Below are positions 10,932-19,013 of a DNA stretch of 20,872 nucleotides, piece after piece; the first letter of the stretch is position 1, and the number at the start of each line of letters is the position of its first letter. The stretch spans positions 1 through 20,872 of the forward strand of contig JBBRLA010000060.1 of NCBI GenBank assembly GCA_038231615.1, read 5' to 3'. Origin of the DNA: JBBRLA01 sp038231615. GTDB taxonomy: Bacteria; Myxococcota_A; Polyangia; Palsa-1104; JAEUJZ01. The notes beneath the pieces are model-generated. The model made no database searches. It was given only the letters and a program-made list of their open reading frames with translations, and was not told where the DNA came from. The position numbers were made by a program, and so were the translations under genes.

Positions 10932-13900
10932 ATGGCTGTGCTGGTTCTCGCCTGCTTCTTCTTCTCAGGGGCATCTGGACTTCTTTTCGAGGTCCTGTGG
11001 ACCCGCGAACTGGGCCTGATCTTCGGCTCCACCACCCTGGCGATCTCCACCGTGCTCTCGGCGTTCATGGGCGGCTTGGCCCTGGGCAGCCACCTGTCGG
11101 GGCGCATCGTCCTGCGTCTCCGCGACCCGCTGCGCGCCTATGCCCTGGCAGAGGCTGGCGTCGGCCTTTACGCCCTCACCGTGCCCTTTTCCCTGTCCGC
11201 CTACCCGGCGCTGAATGCCCTCTTCTGTCGCATGGTCGGCGATCACCAGTTGACGCTCTCCCTCCTGCGCTTCCTGGCCACGGCCCTTCTGCTCCTCGTG
11301 CCAACCACCCTGATGGGGGCCACGCTGCCCCTTCTTTCGCACTTCCTGGTTCGCCACCGCCTCGCCCGCACCGTGGCCCGGGCCGCCGAGCACATCGGCG
11401 CCCTCTTCGCCCTCAACACCTTCGGCGCCGTTGTCGGCACCTTCCTGGCGGGCTTCGTCCTTCTGCCCTGGCTCGGCGTGCACGCCACCAACCTGGTTGC
11501 CGCCGCCACCAACCTGACCCTTGCCGCCGTGGTGCTCCTGGCCCGGCGCCGGCTCTCCCGCCTGGCCCGGGAAGAGTCGGCCACCCCGCCTGCCCCCGCC
11601 CAGCTTCCCGGCGAACCCGAGAGCGCCGCCCTGCCCACACAGCGGCAACGCCACCTGGCCGTCTTCGCCTACGCGGTCTCTGGCGCCATCGCCATGATGT
11701 ACCAAGTCCTGTGGACCCGGGCGCTGGCCATCGTTCTGGGCTCCTCGGTTTACTCCTTCACCCTGATCCTTCTCAGCTTCCTCGTCGGCCTGGCAGGGGG
11801 CGCCGCCCTGACCGCCCGGTTCTGCGGCAGGGTCGCCCGCCCGGTCCTTTTCCTCGGCATCAGCCACCTTCTGACCCTCTTCGCCGTCCTGGTCTCCTAT
11901 CTTACCATCGACAAGCTCCCGGCGCTCTTCCTCTCCATCCTCCGCGGCGGCGCGTTTACCGTAGATGGGCTGATTACCACCCAGTTCTTGCTGGCGGCGC
12001 TGTCCATCCTTCCCGCCACCCTGGCGATGGGCGCGGTCATGCCCCTGACCATGCGCATCTACACCGCCACCCCGGAGCGCGCCGGACGCGACGTGGGCAC
12101 CGCCTACGCCCTGAACACCGTCGGCGCCATCGCCGGGTCCTTCGCCGCCGGCTTCATCGTTTTGCCCGGCCTCGGTCTCCAGCACGGGCTGCTCGGCTGT
12201 GCCGCCGTCACCGCGCTCCTGGCCGCTCTCTTGCTCTCCACCAGCGAAAGCCCCCGGGCCGGCGCTGTCCTGGGGGCCTGCACGTGCGTGGCCACCTGCG
12301 CCCTCATCCTTTTCCTGCCCCGGTGGAACCTCCAGCACTTCTCCGCCGGCCTGTTCCGCGTCGCCATCGCCAACGACATCATCCGCCACGACAACTGGCC
12401 GGTGCCCAAGCTCCTCTACTACAAGGACGGCATCTCCACCACCGTCTCCGTCGAGCAGTGGAGCAAGAGCTTGGCTTTGAAGAACAACGGCAAGGTGGAC
12501 GCCAGCAATGCCGATGACATGGCGACTCAGATCCGCGTCGGCCTGATGCCGTTGCTCTTTCACCCCACCGCCCTTACCCATCCCCCAAAGGTGGCGGTCA
12601 TCGGCTACGGCTCCGGCGTCACCATCGGCGCGGTCACCCAGTTCCCCATCGGGCACGCCGACGTGGTCGAGCTGGAGCCCGCGGTGGTCGAGGCCGGGGA
12701 CCGCTTCTTCGGCCCCTACAACCACCACCCCTCCGCCGACCCCCGGGTCCGCGTCATCCTGGGCGACGGCCGCAACTTCCTCACCCAGAGCCGCGACCCG
12801 GAGGACCGCTACGATGCCATCGTCAGCGAGCCCTCGAACCCCTGGATCACCGGCGTCTCCAGCCTCTTTACCGTGGACTACTGGCGCCTGGCCCGGGGCC
12901 GCCTTCGCGACGACGGCGTCTTCTGCCAATGGGCGCAGCTTTACGAGATGTCGCAGCGCAACATCAAGACCCTGCTGGGCAGCTTTGCCAGCATCTTCCC
13001 CTACACCTACGCCTTCGCCGCCGAGGACCTGTCCTCCGACGTGATCCTGGTGGCCAGCCTGCGCCCCTTGCCGCTTTCCCTGGTCCGCCTTGCCCGGAAC
13101 TTTTCCCCCGACCACCCCGCCTTGCGTGCCGAGCTTCAGCGCGCCGGCCTGACCAGCGCCGAGGACCTGCTGGCCGACCTGCTTCTTTGCCCCGACGAGA
13201 TCCCCGCCTTCTCCGCCGGTTCCCAGATCAACACCGATGACAACGCCCTCATCGAGTTTGCCGCCCCGCGGGACCTTTTGGGCTACATGAAGCACGACCC
13301 CTACGTGCGGCGCATCTACGGGGCCGAGTGGCCCTACGGCCGCTTCATTCGCTATCTTTCGGATGAAGGTTCGCCCTTTGTCCGACCCGGGCAGCCGGGC
13401 AGCCGGGCTGACGCCTACGCCAGGCTGGGCCGGGCCCTGCTGGCCCATGGCAAGCGCCGCGCCGCAGCGGACTTTCTGCGCGACGCCCGCGCCGTGGGCG
13501 GCGGGGAGATGGCGGTCCGGGCACAGGCGCTGCTGGTGGCGCTTTCGGAGCCTGACCCCGGCTTTCCCGAAGTGCCCTTGACTGAAGGCGGCGGTCCCTC
13601 GGGCATCGGCGACCTGGCCCCGCTGCGCCTGCCTGCCGACCTGCCCCTCAAGGATCGCGACCGCATCGAAAAGCAATTCGCCGATCTCCTGACCGCCCTG
13701 GCCGACCGGCGGTGGGCCCACGCCCTGGCCGCCATGCGCACCTGGTCCGGCAAGTGGGTCGACGGCATGGGCCCGGATTTTCACCTGCTTCTGGGCTATT
13801 TGCTCTACCAGGCCGAACTGCCCGATCAGGCGGTGGACCGCCTGCGCCCTCTCCTGGAAGACGACGCCTTCGTCCGGCGCCGCCCGGCGTTGCTCTACTA

Positions 13901-14114
13901 CCTGGCCCGAGCCGAGTACGAGGACGGGCAGCCCCGCGCCGGATTCGCCCATATCGAACGCTACCTCACCGTGGCGCCGGCCAGCGCCAATCCCGCACTT
14001 CGGGCATGTCCTGCCCATGGGCGCGGATGTACTGCCCGTGCTCCAGCAGCTTCTCCCGCAAACCCTGTTGCAGGTATGCCGCCCGCGCCCCGAGCTGCGG
14101 CAGCCGAGCGATGA
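10932..14114 (+). CDS. Fused membrane / spermidine-synthase-like protein with helical C-terminus
   Basis: The protein has 1060 residues from the ATG at 10932. The first ~470 residues are a multi-pass membrane domain built as two similar halves: FEVLWTRELGLIFGSTT near residue 20 recurs as YQVLWTRALAIVLGSSV near 257. Then comes a spermidine-synthase-like Rossmann domain: SAM-type glycine motif VAVIGYGSGVTIGAV (~553), acidic strand end VVELEPAVVEA (~577), LGDGRNFL (~610) and SEPSNPWITGVSSLF (~630), the last being typical of the fused MFS/spermidine-synthase group rather than true aminopropyltransferases. Residues ~830 onward look TPR-like (LLLGYLLYQAELPDQAVDRL). Substrate unknown. No Shine-Dalgarno is evident at the ATG. 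It lies 66 bp behind the PhnD-like gene. The last ~49 codons read antisense through the end of the phosphoketolase gene and look non-native (Ala/Pro/Arg-rich). Confidence 0.88.
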   Translation: MAVLVLACFFFSGASGLLFEVLWTRELGLIFGSTTLAISTVLSAFMGGLALGSHLSGRIVLRLRDPLRAYALAEAGVGLYALTVPFSLSAYPALNALFCRMVGDHQLTLSLLRFLATALLLLVPTTLMGATLPLLSHFLVRHRLARTVARAAEHIGALFALNTFGAVVGTFLAGFVLLPWLGVHATNLVAAATNLTLAAVVLLARRRLSRLAREESATPPAPAQLPGEPESAALPTQRQRHLAVFAYAVSGAIAMMYQVLWTRALAIVLGSSVYSFTLILLSFLVGLAGGAALTARFCGRVARPVLFLGISHLLTLFAVLVSYLTIDKLPALFLSILRGGAFTVDGLITTQFLLAALSILPATLAMGAVMPLTMRIYTATPERAGRDVGTAYALNTVGAIAGSFAAGFIVLPGLGLQHGLLGCAAVTALLAALLLSTSESPRAGAVLGACTCVATCALILFLPRWNLQHFSAGLFRVAIANDIIRHDNWPVPKLLYYKDGISTTVSVEQWSKSLALKNNGKVDASNADDMATQIRVGLMPLLFHPTALTHPPKVAVIGYGSGVTIGAVTQFPIGHADVVELEPAVVEAGDRFFGPYNHHPSADPRVRVILGDGRNFLTQSRDPEDRYDAIVSEPSNPWITGVSSLFTVDYWRLARGRLRDDGVFCQWAQLYEMSQRNIKTLLGSFASIFPYTYAFAAEDLSSDVILVASLRPLPLSLVRLARNFSPDHPALRAELQRAGLTSAEDLLADLLLCPDEIPAFSAGSQINTDDNALIEFAAPRDLLGYMKHDPYVRRIYGAEWPYGRFIRYLSDEGSPFVRPGQPGSRADAYARLGRALLAHGKRRAAADFLRDARAVGGGEMAVRAQALLVALSEPDPGFPEVPLTEGGGPSGIGDLAPLRLPADLPLKDRDRIEKQFADLLTALADRRWAHALAAMRTWSGKWVDGMGPDFHLLLGYLLYQAELPDQAVDRLRPLLEDDAFVRRRPALLYYLARAEYEDGQPRAGFAHIERYLTVAPASANPALRACPAHGRGCTARAPAASPANPVAGMPPAPRAAAAER

Positions 14115-16329
14115 CGTCCTGCGCCAGGTGGAAGCGGTCCAGATCGTTGAGCACCGCCATATCGAAGGGCGTGGTGATGGTCCCTTCCTCCTTGTAGCCG
14201 CGCACATGCAGGTTTTCGTGGTTCTTTCTGCGGTAGGTTAGCCGGTGGATCAGCCATGGGTAGCCGTGGTAGGCGAAGATGATCGGCCGGTCCTTGGTGA
14301 AGAGCACGTCGAAATCGGCGTCGCTGAGCCCGTGGGGGTGCTCGGTGCAGGGTTGCAGCTTCATCAGGTCCACCACGTTCACCACGCGGACCTTCAGTTC
14401 GGGCAGCTCCTGTCTCAGGATCGACACCGCCGCCAGGGTCTCCAGCGTGGGCACGTCCCCGGCGCAGGCCATCACCACGTCGGGCTCGACGCCCCGGTCA
14501 TTGCTGGCCCACTCCCAGATGCCGATCCCCGCGGAGCAGTGCTTCACCGCCCGGTCCATCGAGAGCCACTGTGGTGCCGCATGCTTGCCGGCCACCACGA
14601 TGTTCACGTAGTGCCTGCTGCGCAGGCAGTGGTCCATCACGCTCAGCAGGCAGTTGGCGTCGGGGGGCAAGTATACCCGTACGATCTCCGCCTTCTTGTT
14701 CACCGCATGATCGATGAATCCCGGGTCCTGGTGGGTGAAGCCGTTGTTGTCCTGACGCCACACATGCGATGCCAAAAGGTAGTTCAGTGAGGCGATCTTG
14801 CGCCGCCACGGCAATCCCAGGGTCACCTTGAGCCACTTGGCGTGCTGGTTGAACATCGAGTCCACGATGTGGATGAACGCCTCGTAGCTGTTGAACACCC
14901 CGTGCCTGCCGGTCAGGAGGTACCCCTCCAGCCAGCCCTGGCACTGATGCTCGCTCAGCACCTCCATGACCCGGCCCTGCGTCGATAGGAACTCGTCCCC
15001 CGGGAGGGTCTCCGCGTCCCACTGCCGGTGGGTTTTCTCGAATACCGCCGTCAGGCGGTTGGAAAGGGTCTCGTCCGGGCCGAAAAGACGGAAGTTGCGC
15101 TCTTCTTCATTCAGTCCGATCACGTCGCGCAAGAAACGTCCCAATACCCGAGTGTCCTCTTCTTCCACTGCCCCGGGCGCCGGGATCGTCACCGCGTAGT
15201 CGCGAAAATCGGGCAGCCACAGGTCGCGCAGGAGCGCGCCGCCGTTGGCGTGGGGGTTCTGCCCCATGCGCCGTGTGCCCTTCGGTGCCAGCGCCGCCAG
15301 TTCGGGACGCAAATGCCCCTTGTCGTCAAAAAGCTCGTCCGGCCGGTAGCTGCGCAGCCAGGCCTCGAGCTGCAAAAGGTGCCGCGGGCTGCCGTGGGGA
15401 TCGAGCGGGACCTGATGGGAACGGAACGTCCCCTCGACTTGCTTGCCGTCGACTTCCTTGGGGCCGGTCCAGCCCTTGGGGGTCTTGAGCACGATCATCG
15501 GCCAGCGCGGGCGCCCGGTTTCGCTGCCTTCCCTGGCGCCGCGCTGGATGCGGCGGATCTCGTCCAGTGCCCGATCCAGCGCCGCCGCCATCAGCGGGTG
15601 CATCGCTTGTGGGTCGTCGCCCTCGACGAAGATCGGGACCCAGCCGCAGCCGCGGAAGAACTGCTCCAGTTCCTCGTGGGTGATCCGCGCCAGCACGGTG
15701 GGGTTGGCGATCTTGTAGCCGTTCAGGTGCAAGATCGGCAGCACTGCCCCATCGGTCCGGGGATTGATGAACTTGTTGCTGTGCCACGCCGTGGCCAGCG
15801 GCCCGGTCTCGGCCTCGCCATCGCCGACCACGCAGGCGGCGATGAGGTCGGGGTTGTCCAGCACGGCGCCGGTGGCATGGGACAGCGAATAGCCCAGCTC
15901 CCCGCCCTCGTGGATCGAGCCCGGCGTCTCGGGCGACACGTGGCTGGGGATGCCGCCGGGGAAGGAGAACTGCTTGAAGAGCCGCAAAAGCCCCGCCTCG
16001 TCCTGGGTGATGGCCGGATAGACCTCGCTGTAGGTCCCCTCCAGGTACACATTGGCCACCACCGCGGGCCCGCCGTGACCTGGGCCGGACAGGTAAATCA
16101 GGTTCAGATCGCGCTCCCGGATGGCGCGGTTCAGGTGGACATAGATGAAATTCTGCCCCGGCGTCGTGCCCCAATGCCCCAGGAGCCGCGGCTTGATGTC
16201 CTCGATCTGCAGCGGCCGTCGCAAGAGCGGATTGTTCAGCAGGTAGATCTGCCCCACCGACAGGTAGTTGGCGGCCCGGAAGTAGGCGTCCATCGTCCGT
16301 AGCGCCTCGGTCGAAATCGCGTCACCCAT
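13966..16329 (-). CDS. xfp: Xylulose-5-phosphate/fructose-6-phosphate phosphoketolase
   Basis: The protein has 787 residues, a normal length for the family. This thiamine-diphosphate enzyme splits xylulose 5-phosphate (and often fructose 6-phosphate) with phosphate to give acetyl phosphate plus glyceraldehyde 3-phosphate (or erythrose 4-phosphate). Visible signatures are LGHWGTTPGQNF, LSGPGHGGPA, the ThDP motif GDGEAETGP near residue 168, HSNKFINPRTDG, NGFTHQDPGFIDH, VYLPPDANCLL, RGYKEEGTITTPFDM and the characteristic end MPEVRDWRWP. The start at 16329 (MGDAIS) overlaps the acetate kinase stop by 8 bp, so the two are translationally coupled. Its acetyl phosphate is the direct substrate of that kinase. 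Its 3' end overlaps the convergent membrane-protein gene by 149 bp. The enzyme is cytoplasmic. Dual substrate specificity cannot be told from sequence by eye. Confidence 0.97.
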   Translation of the reverse strand: MGDAISTEALRTMDAYFRAANYLSVGQIYLLNNPLLRRPLQIEDIKPRLLGHWGTTPGQNFIYVHLNRAIRERDLNLIYLSGPGHGGPAVVANVYLEGTYSEVYPAITQDEAGLLRLFKQFSFPGGIPSHVSPETPGSIHEGGELGYSLSHATGAVLDNPDLIAACVVGDGEAETGPLATAWHSNKFINPRTDGAVLPILHLNGYKIANPTVLARITHEELEQFFRGCGWVPIFVEGDDPQAMHPLMAAALDRALDEIRRIQRGAREGSETGRPRWPMIVLKTPKGWTGPKEVDGKQVEGTFRSHQVPLDPHGSPRHLLQLEAWLRSYRPDELFDDKGHLRPELAALAPKGTRRMGQNPHANGGALLRDLWLPDFRDYAVTIPAPGAVEEEDTRVLGRFLRDVIGLNEEERNFRLFGPDETLSNRLTAVFEKTHRQWDAETLPGDEFLSTQGRVMEVLSEHQCQGWLEGYLLTGRHGVFNSYEAFIHIVDSMFNQHAKWLKVTLGLPWRRKIASLNYLLASHVWRQDNNGFTHQDPGFIDHAVNKKAEIVRVYLPPDANCLLSVMDHCLRSRHYVNIVVAGKHAAPQWLSMDRAVKHCSAGIGIWEWASNDRGVEPDVVMACAGDVPTLETLAAVSILRQELPELKVRVVNVVDLMKLQPCTEHPHGLSDADFDVLFTKDRPIIFAYHGYPWLIHRLTYRRKNHENLHVRGYKEEGTITTPFDMAVLNDLDRFHLAQDVIARLPQLGARAAYLQQGLREKLLEHGQYIRAHGQDMPEVRDWRWPAPR

Positions 16330-17536
16330 GGTTGCCTCTTTCCTGGTCCAGAATTTCTTGCACCGCCTGCGCGATGACCTTCTCCTCGTCGGTTCGGATG
16401 ACCCGGACGGTGACCGCCGCGCCATCGGCGGAGATCATCCGGTGGGGCGCTTCGTCTTCCATTTTGGTGTCGTTGCGACCCGGGTCGAGGGCGATCCCGA
16501 GAAACCCCAGGCCGCGGCAGATCTCCTCTCGCACCTGTGGGGCGTGCTCCCCGATGCCGCCGGCGAAGACCAGCGTGTCCAGGCCGCCCAGGGTGGCGGC
16601 CAGGGCGCCGATCCACTTGCGCGCCTGGGTGCAGAAGATCTCGACAGCTTCGGAAGCGGACAGGTCGGTGGCGCGGCGAGCGAGCAGGTCGCGCATGTCC
16701 CCGCTGGTCCCGGACACCCCCACAAGACCGCAGCGCTGGCTGATGAATTCGTCCATCTGATCGGCGCCAAGCTTCTCGCTGCGCATGAGATACACCAGCA
16801 GCCCCGGGTCCAGATCGCCGGGGCGGGTGCTCATGACCAGCCCCGCCGTGGGGGTGAAGGCCATGGTGGTGTCGATGGGCCGCCCGCCCCGCACCGCCGA
16901 CATGCTCGCCCCGGAGCCGAGGTGCGCCAGGATCACCCGGCCCTCGGCGGCCGGGCCGGCAACGCGGCGCAGCTCGTTCATCAGATAGGTGTAGGACAAC
17001 CCGTGAAACCCGAGGCGCCGCACCCCCGCATCGAAGTAGCGCCGCGGAATCGGCAGGATCTGGGCCACTCGGGGCAGGTCGCGATGGAAGGCGGTATCGA
17101 AGCACGCCACTTGCGGGCAATCGGGCAGCCGGCGACGCATCGCCTCGATGAGGGCGATCTCTTGGGGCAGATGGACCTGATCGAGCGGCGTGGCGCGCGA
17201 AAGCTCCGCCAGCAGCGACGGCGTGACGAGCTGATGGGCGAGCAGGTGCGGGCCGCCGTGCACCACCCGGTGTCCGATGCCGCCAATGGGGATGCTCCCG
17301 ATCTCCCGGTGAAGCAGGTCCAGCACGCGCTCAGCGGCCTGCAGGTGATCCTGCACGTCCACAAGGGCCTGCTCCGGGGGCTTGCCTGGGACGGAGAGAT
17401 CGATCAAACCGGAAAAGAGGCGCCGCGGCGGACCTTCGGTAGGCCAGGTGAAGGCGGCGAACTTGATGCTCGACGAGCCGCCATTCAGGGTCACGATCGC
17501 CTGTTCCGTTCGCTCGATCCGTTCCGGCCGCTTCAT
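16322..17536 (-). CDS. ackA: Acetate kinase
   Basis: The protein has 404 residues, close to the usual ~400. It converts acetyl phosphate and ADP to acetate and ATP. Signatures are present in order: the N-terminal phosphate loop region TLNGGSSSIKF (~16-26), HRVVHGGP, ACFDTAFHRDLP, HLGSGASMSA (~206), DTTMAFTPTAGLVMSTRPGDLDPG and FAGGIGEHAPQVREEI (~325). The ATG at 17536 has GAGGTG about nine bases upstream. It precedes and overlaps the phosphoketolase gene on the minus strand; together they make the ATP-yielding phosphoketolase shunt. No phosphotransacetylase gene is in the window. Confidence 0.97.
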   Translation of the reverse strand: MKRPERIERTEQAIVTLNGGSSSIKFAAFTWPTEGPPRRLFSGLIDLSVPGKPPEQALVDVQDHLQAAERVLDLLHREIGSIPIGGIGHRVVHGGPHLLAHQLVTPSLLAELSRATPLDQVHLPQEIALIEAMRRRLPDCPQVACFDTAFHRDLPRVAQILPIPRRYFDAGVRRLGFHGLSYTYLMNELRRVAGPAAEGRVILAHLGSGASMSAVRGGRPIDTTMAFTPTAGLVMSTRPGDLDPGLLVYLMRSEKLGADQMDEFISQRCGLVGVSGTSGDMRDLLARRATDLSASEAVEIFCTQARKWIGALAATLGGLDTLVFAGGIGEHAPQVREEICRGLGFLGIALDPGRNDTKMEDEAPHRMISADGAAVTVRVIRTDEEKVIAQAVQEILDQERGNHG

Positions 17537-17598
17537 CCTGGTTCACCTCGGCACCTGCGGGGTCCCGTAGTTCTACAGGAAGGACAGGCAAGATGCAC

Positions 17599-17637
17599 GG
17601 CCGAAGCGGGGGGCAAAGACGCCCCCGAACTTCGGCC
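17599..17637 (-). terminator. Strong bipartite hairpin between small membrane gene and ackA
   Basis: The outer arms GGCCGAAG and CTTCGGCC pair over 8 bp, and the inner arms GGGGGC and GCCCCC pair over 6 bp around AAAGAC. On the minus strand it starts 10 bases past the stop of the small membrane gene. No clean T run follows, so it may be a weak terminator, an attenuator or an mRNA end stabiliser. Confidence 0.55.
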
Positions 17638-17646
17638 CGGATCGAT

Positions 17647-17823
17647 CTAGCGGAGCGGATCGTGGCGAGCAGCGGCGGCGGCGGTGAAGCCCTCGATGAC
17701 GCAGGCCACCGCAGAAAGACCGACCATCCCGAGGACCACCCCGTCCGCCCCCAGCGCCACGCCCGCCCCGAGGAGCACGGCCAGCACGGCCACTATCATG
17801 ATGAAGTTCCGATTGAGTGACAT
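17647..17823 (-). CDS. Small hydrophobic membrane protein (58 aa)
   Basis: The start at 17823 (MSLNRNF) has AAAAGGA about nine bases upstream, a good ribosome binding site, and the TAG is at 17647-17649. Nearly the whole protein is hydrophobic: IMIVAVLAVLLGAGVALG, then VVLGMVGLSAVACVIEGF, giving two short TM helices joined by a Gly/Asp turn, with a basic tail (ARHDPLR). A longer in-frame start at 18006 is unlikely because that extension is polar and lacks a ribosome site. No family is recognised. It lies upstream of ackA-xfp on the same strand, separated by the hairpin at 17599-17637. Confidence 0.6.
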   Translation of the reverse strand: MSLNRNFIMIVAVLAVLLGAGVALGADGVVLGMVGLSAVACVIEGFTAAAAARHDPLR

Positions 17824-18083
17824 GACAAACGTCCTTTTCGTTGAAGCAAAGACTGCTGCCAAAGAAGCAGAATCCACCCATCTCTTGATACGCACCGCGG
17901 CCCCGGTCCTTCCCGTCATGAGCGCGGTATAGGTCATTTTCTCTATGATCATCAGCGATGGATTACGCAAGGGCCTTTGGCCCACATCGGGTTGGTTTGT
18001 GGGCAAGCTTGGCTTGACCTTGCGGGGGAGCAGAGAATCAGGGCTTCAGGAACTCCTCCATCGAAGGCTCGGGCTGCTTCGAC

Positions 18084-18521
18084 TTATCGCCGGGCGGTGC
18101 ATGGGGTCTGGGCCGGTGAGGTTGGATGTGGTTTGATCTCTCGCTGTTTTGGAGATCTGGTGTGGCAGATCTTCGCCTTCTCATGGACCATTGCCATGGC
18201 CAGGGCGATCTCGCGGCCCAGGTGCATGGCCTCCCGGACCTCCAGCCGCCCGCCCATCTGGCGCAGGCGCTCGAAGAGGCTGACCCCGTCGAGGAACTCC
18301 ATGATGAAGTAGGGAACGCCGCTGTCCAGGCGATCGACCTCGTAGATGTCCACGATGCCCGGGTGGCGCACCAGGTTCACGGCGCGGGCCTCGGCGATGA
18401 ACCGCCGGGCGATCTCCGGGTTGGCGGCCAGGTCGTCGGCGAGGACCTTGATCGAGGCGCGGCCCAGGGTGCGCACGATGCGGTACTTGCGGATACGCTG
18501 GTTCGCCTGAAGTTCGCCCAT
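18084..18521 (-). pseudogene. Ser/Thr protein kinase remnant, internally deleted
   Basis: The open frame gives 145 residues from the ATG at 18521. It begins as bacterial Hanks-type kinases do (Y-R-I-V-R-T-L-G-R), but the glycine-rich loop residues and beta-2 strand are missing. Sequence jumps from TLGR directly to ASIKVLADD, retaining the VAIK-type lysine. The alpha-C helix (FIAEARAVNLVRHPGIVDIYEV) and the hinge (PYFIMEFLDGVSL) are normal. Homology stops at the histidine that should open HRDLKPEN. The open frame then runs into unrelated residues and ends at 18084. Shifting one base restores a Pro-rich, charged tail ending SMEEFLKP at a TGA at 18038-18040, which may be the original C-terminus. 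Catalytic loop, DFG and the C-lobe are absent, so it cannot be an active kinase. It is probably a decayed gene; a small pseudokinase product is less likely. Confidence 0.8.
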
Positions 18522-18597
18522 GATGCCGAGGGATTGTTGTCGGCGAGGTGGGTCGGCGAGTAAAGGAGCGGCGGAATGCGAACGATAACGAGATGCG

Positions 18598-19008
18598 TCA
18601 GGGATGACGAGCAGCCGGGCGCCGGGAGCTGAGCCAATCGCTGATCTGCCGCTGTTGCTCCCGGGTCAGGTCTTCCTGGGCCAGACTGGCAAGGATGACA
18701 CGGACCCGCTCCTCTGGGGTCAGGCCCGTGAGTCGCTCCTCCACGGTCAAGCCCGTGAGCCGCTCTTCCACGGTCAAGCCCGTGAGCCGCTCTTCCACGG
18801 TCAAGCCCGTGAGTCGCTCTTCCACGGTCAAGCCCGTGAGCCGCTTCTCCATCGGCAGGAACTCCCGCACGCTTTCCGCGAATTCTTCCATGGTCATGGG
18901 GGCTGGCTTCAGATAAGGCCGCGCCACCGCCATCAGCAAGAACGGCATCGGCCTCGGCCGGGCCCGGTGGGAAAAGAACCACAAGGGCTGCTCGCGCTGG
19001 TGAGGCAT
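18598..19008 (-). pseudogene. 5'-truncated tandem copy of the EERLxGL-repeat protein
   Basis: The open frame gives 136 residues, from an ATG only 5 bases beyond the upstream paralog's stop. WFFSHRARPRP aligns with RFFSRRARPKP of the neighbour and TMEEFAESVREFLPMEKRL with TMEEFAESVQEFLPMEKRL, but the N-terminal ~200 residues and about 30 residues between these blocks are missing. Five near-identical 9-residue units (EERLTGLTV) follow, then EERVRVILASLAQEDLTREQQRQISDWL, split here only by description, matching the neighbour's ending. At DNA level 18841-18899 and 19320-19378 differ at one of 59 bases, so the duplication is recent. The predicted nuclease core is absent. It may still be translated as a short repeat protein. 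Confidence 0.7.
18718..18852. repeat. 27-bp tandem repeat, five units, highly homogeneous
   Basis: Five 27-bp units begin at 18718, 18745, 18772, 18799 and 18826. The second and third are identical and the fourth differs from them at one base. On the minus strand each encodes one EERLTGLTV-type unit of the truncated copy. Confidence 0.95.
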
Positions 19009-19013
19009 GGAAA

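Noticed and set aside
10965..14207. A 1080-codon open frame on the minus strand opposite the membrane/spermidine-synthase-like gene
   Set aside because: It is a Gly/Gln/Ala-rich shadow frame typical of GC-rich DNA; the plus frame has clear TM helices and SAM motifs.
15028..17650. Long plus-strand open frames opposite xfp and ackA
   Set aside because: The minus strand carries full-length, motif-complete phosphoketolase and acetate kinase.
17945..18136. Short plus-strand frames between the small membrane gene and the kinase remnant
   Set aside because: No ribosome site, no codon bias and no recognisable content; part is antisense to the kinase tail.
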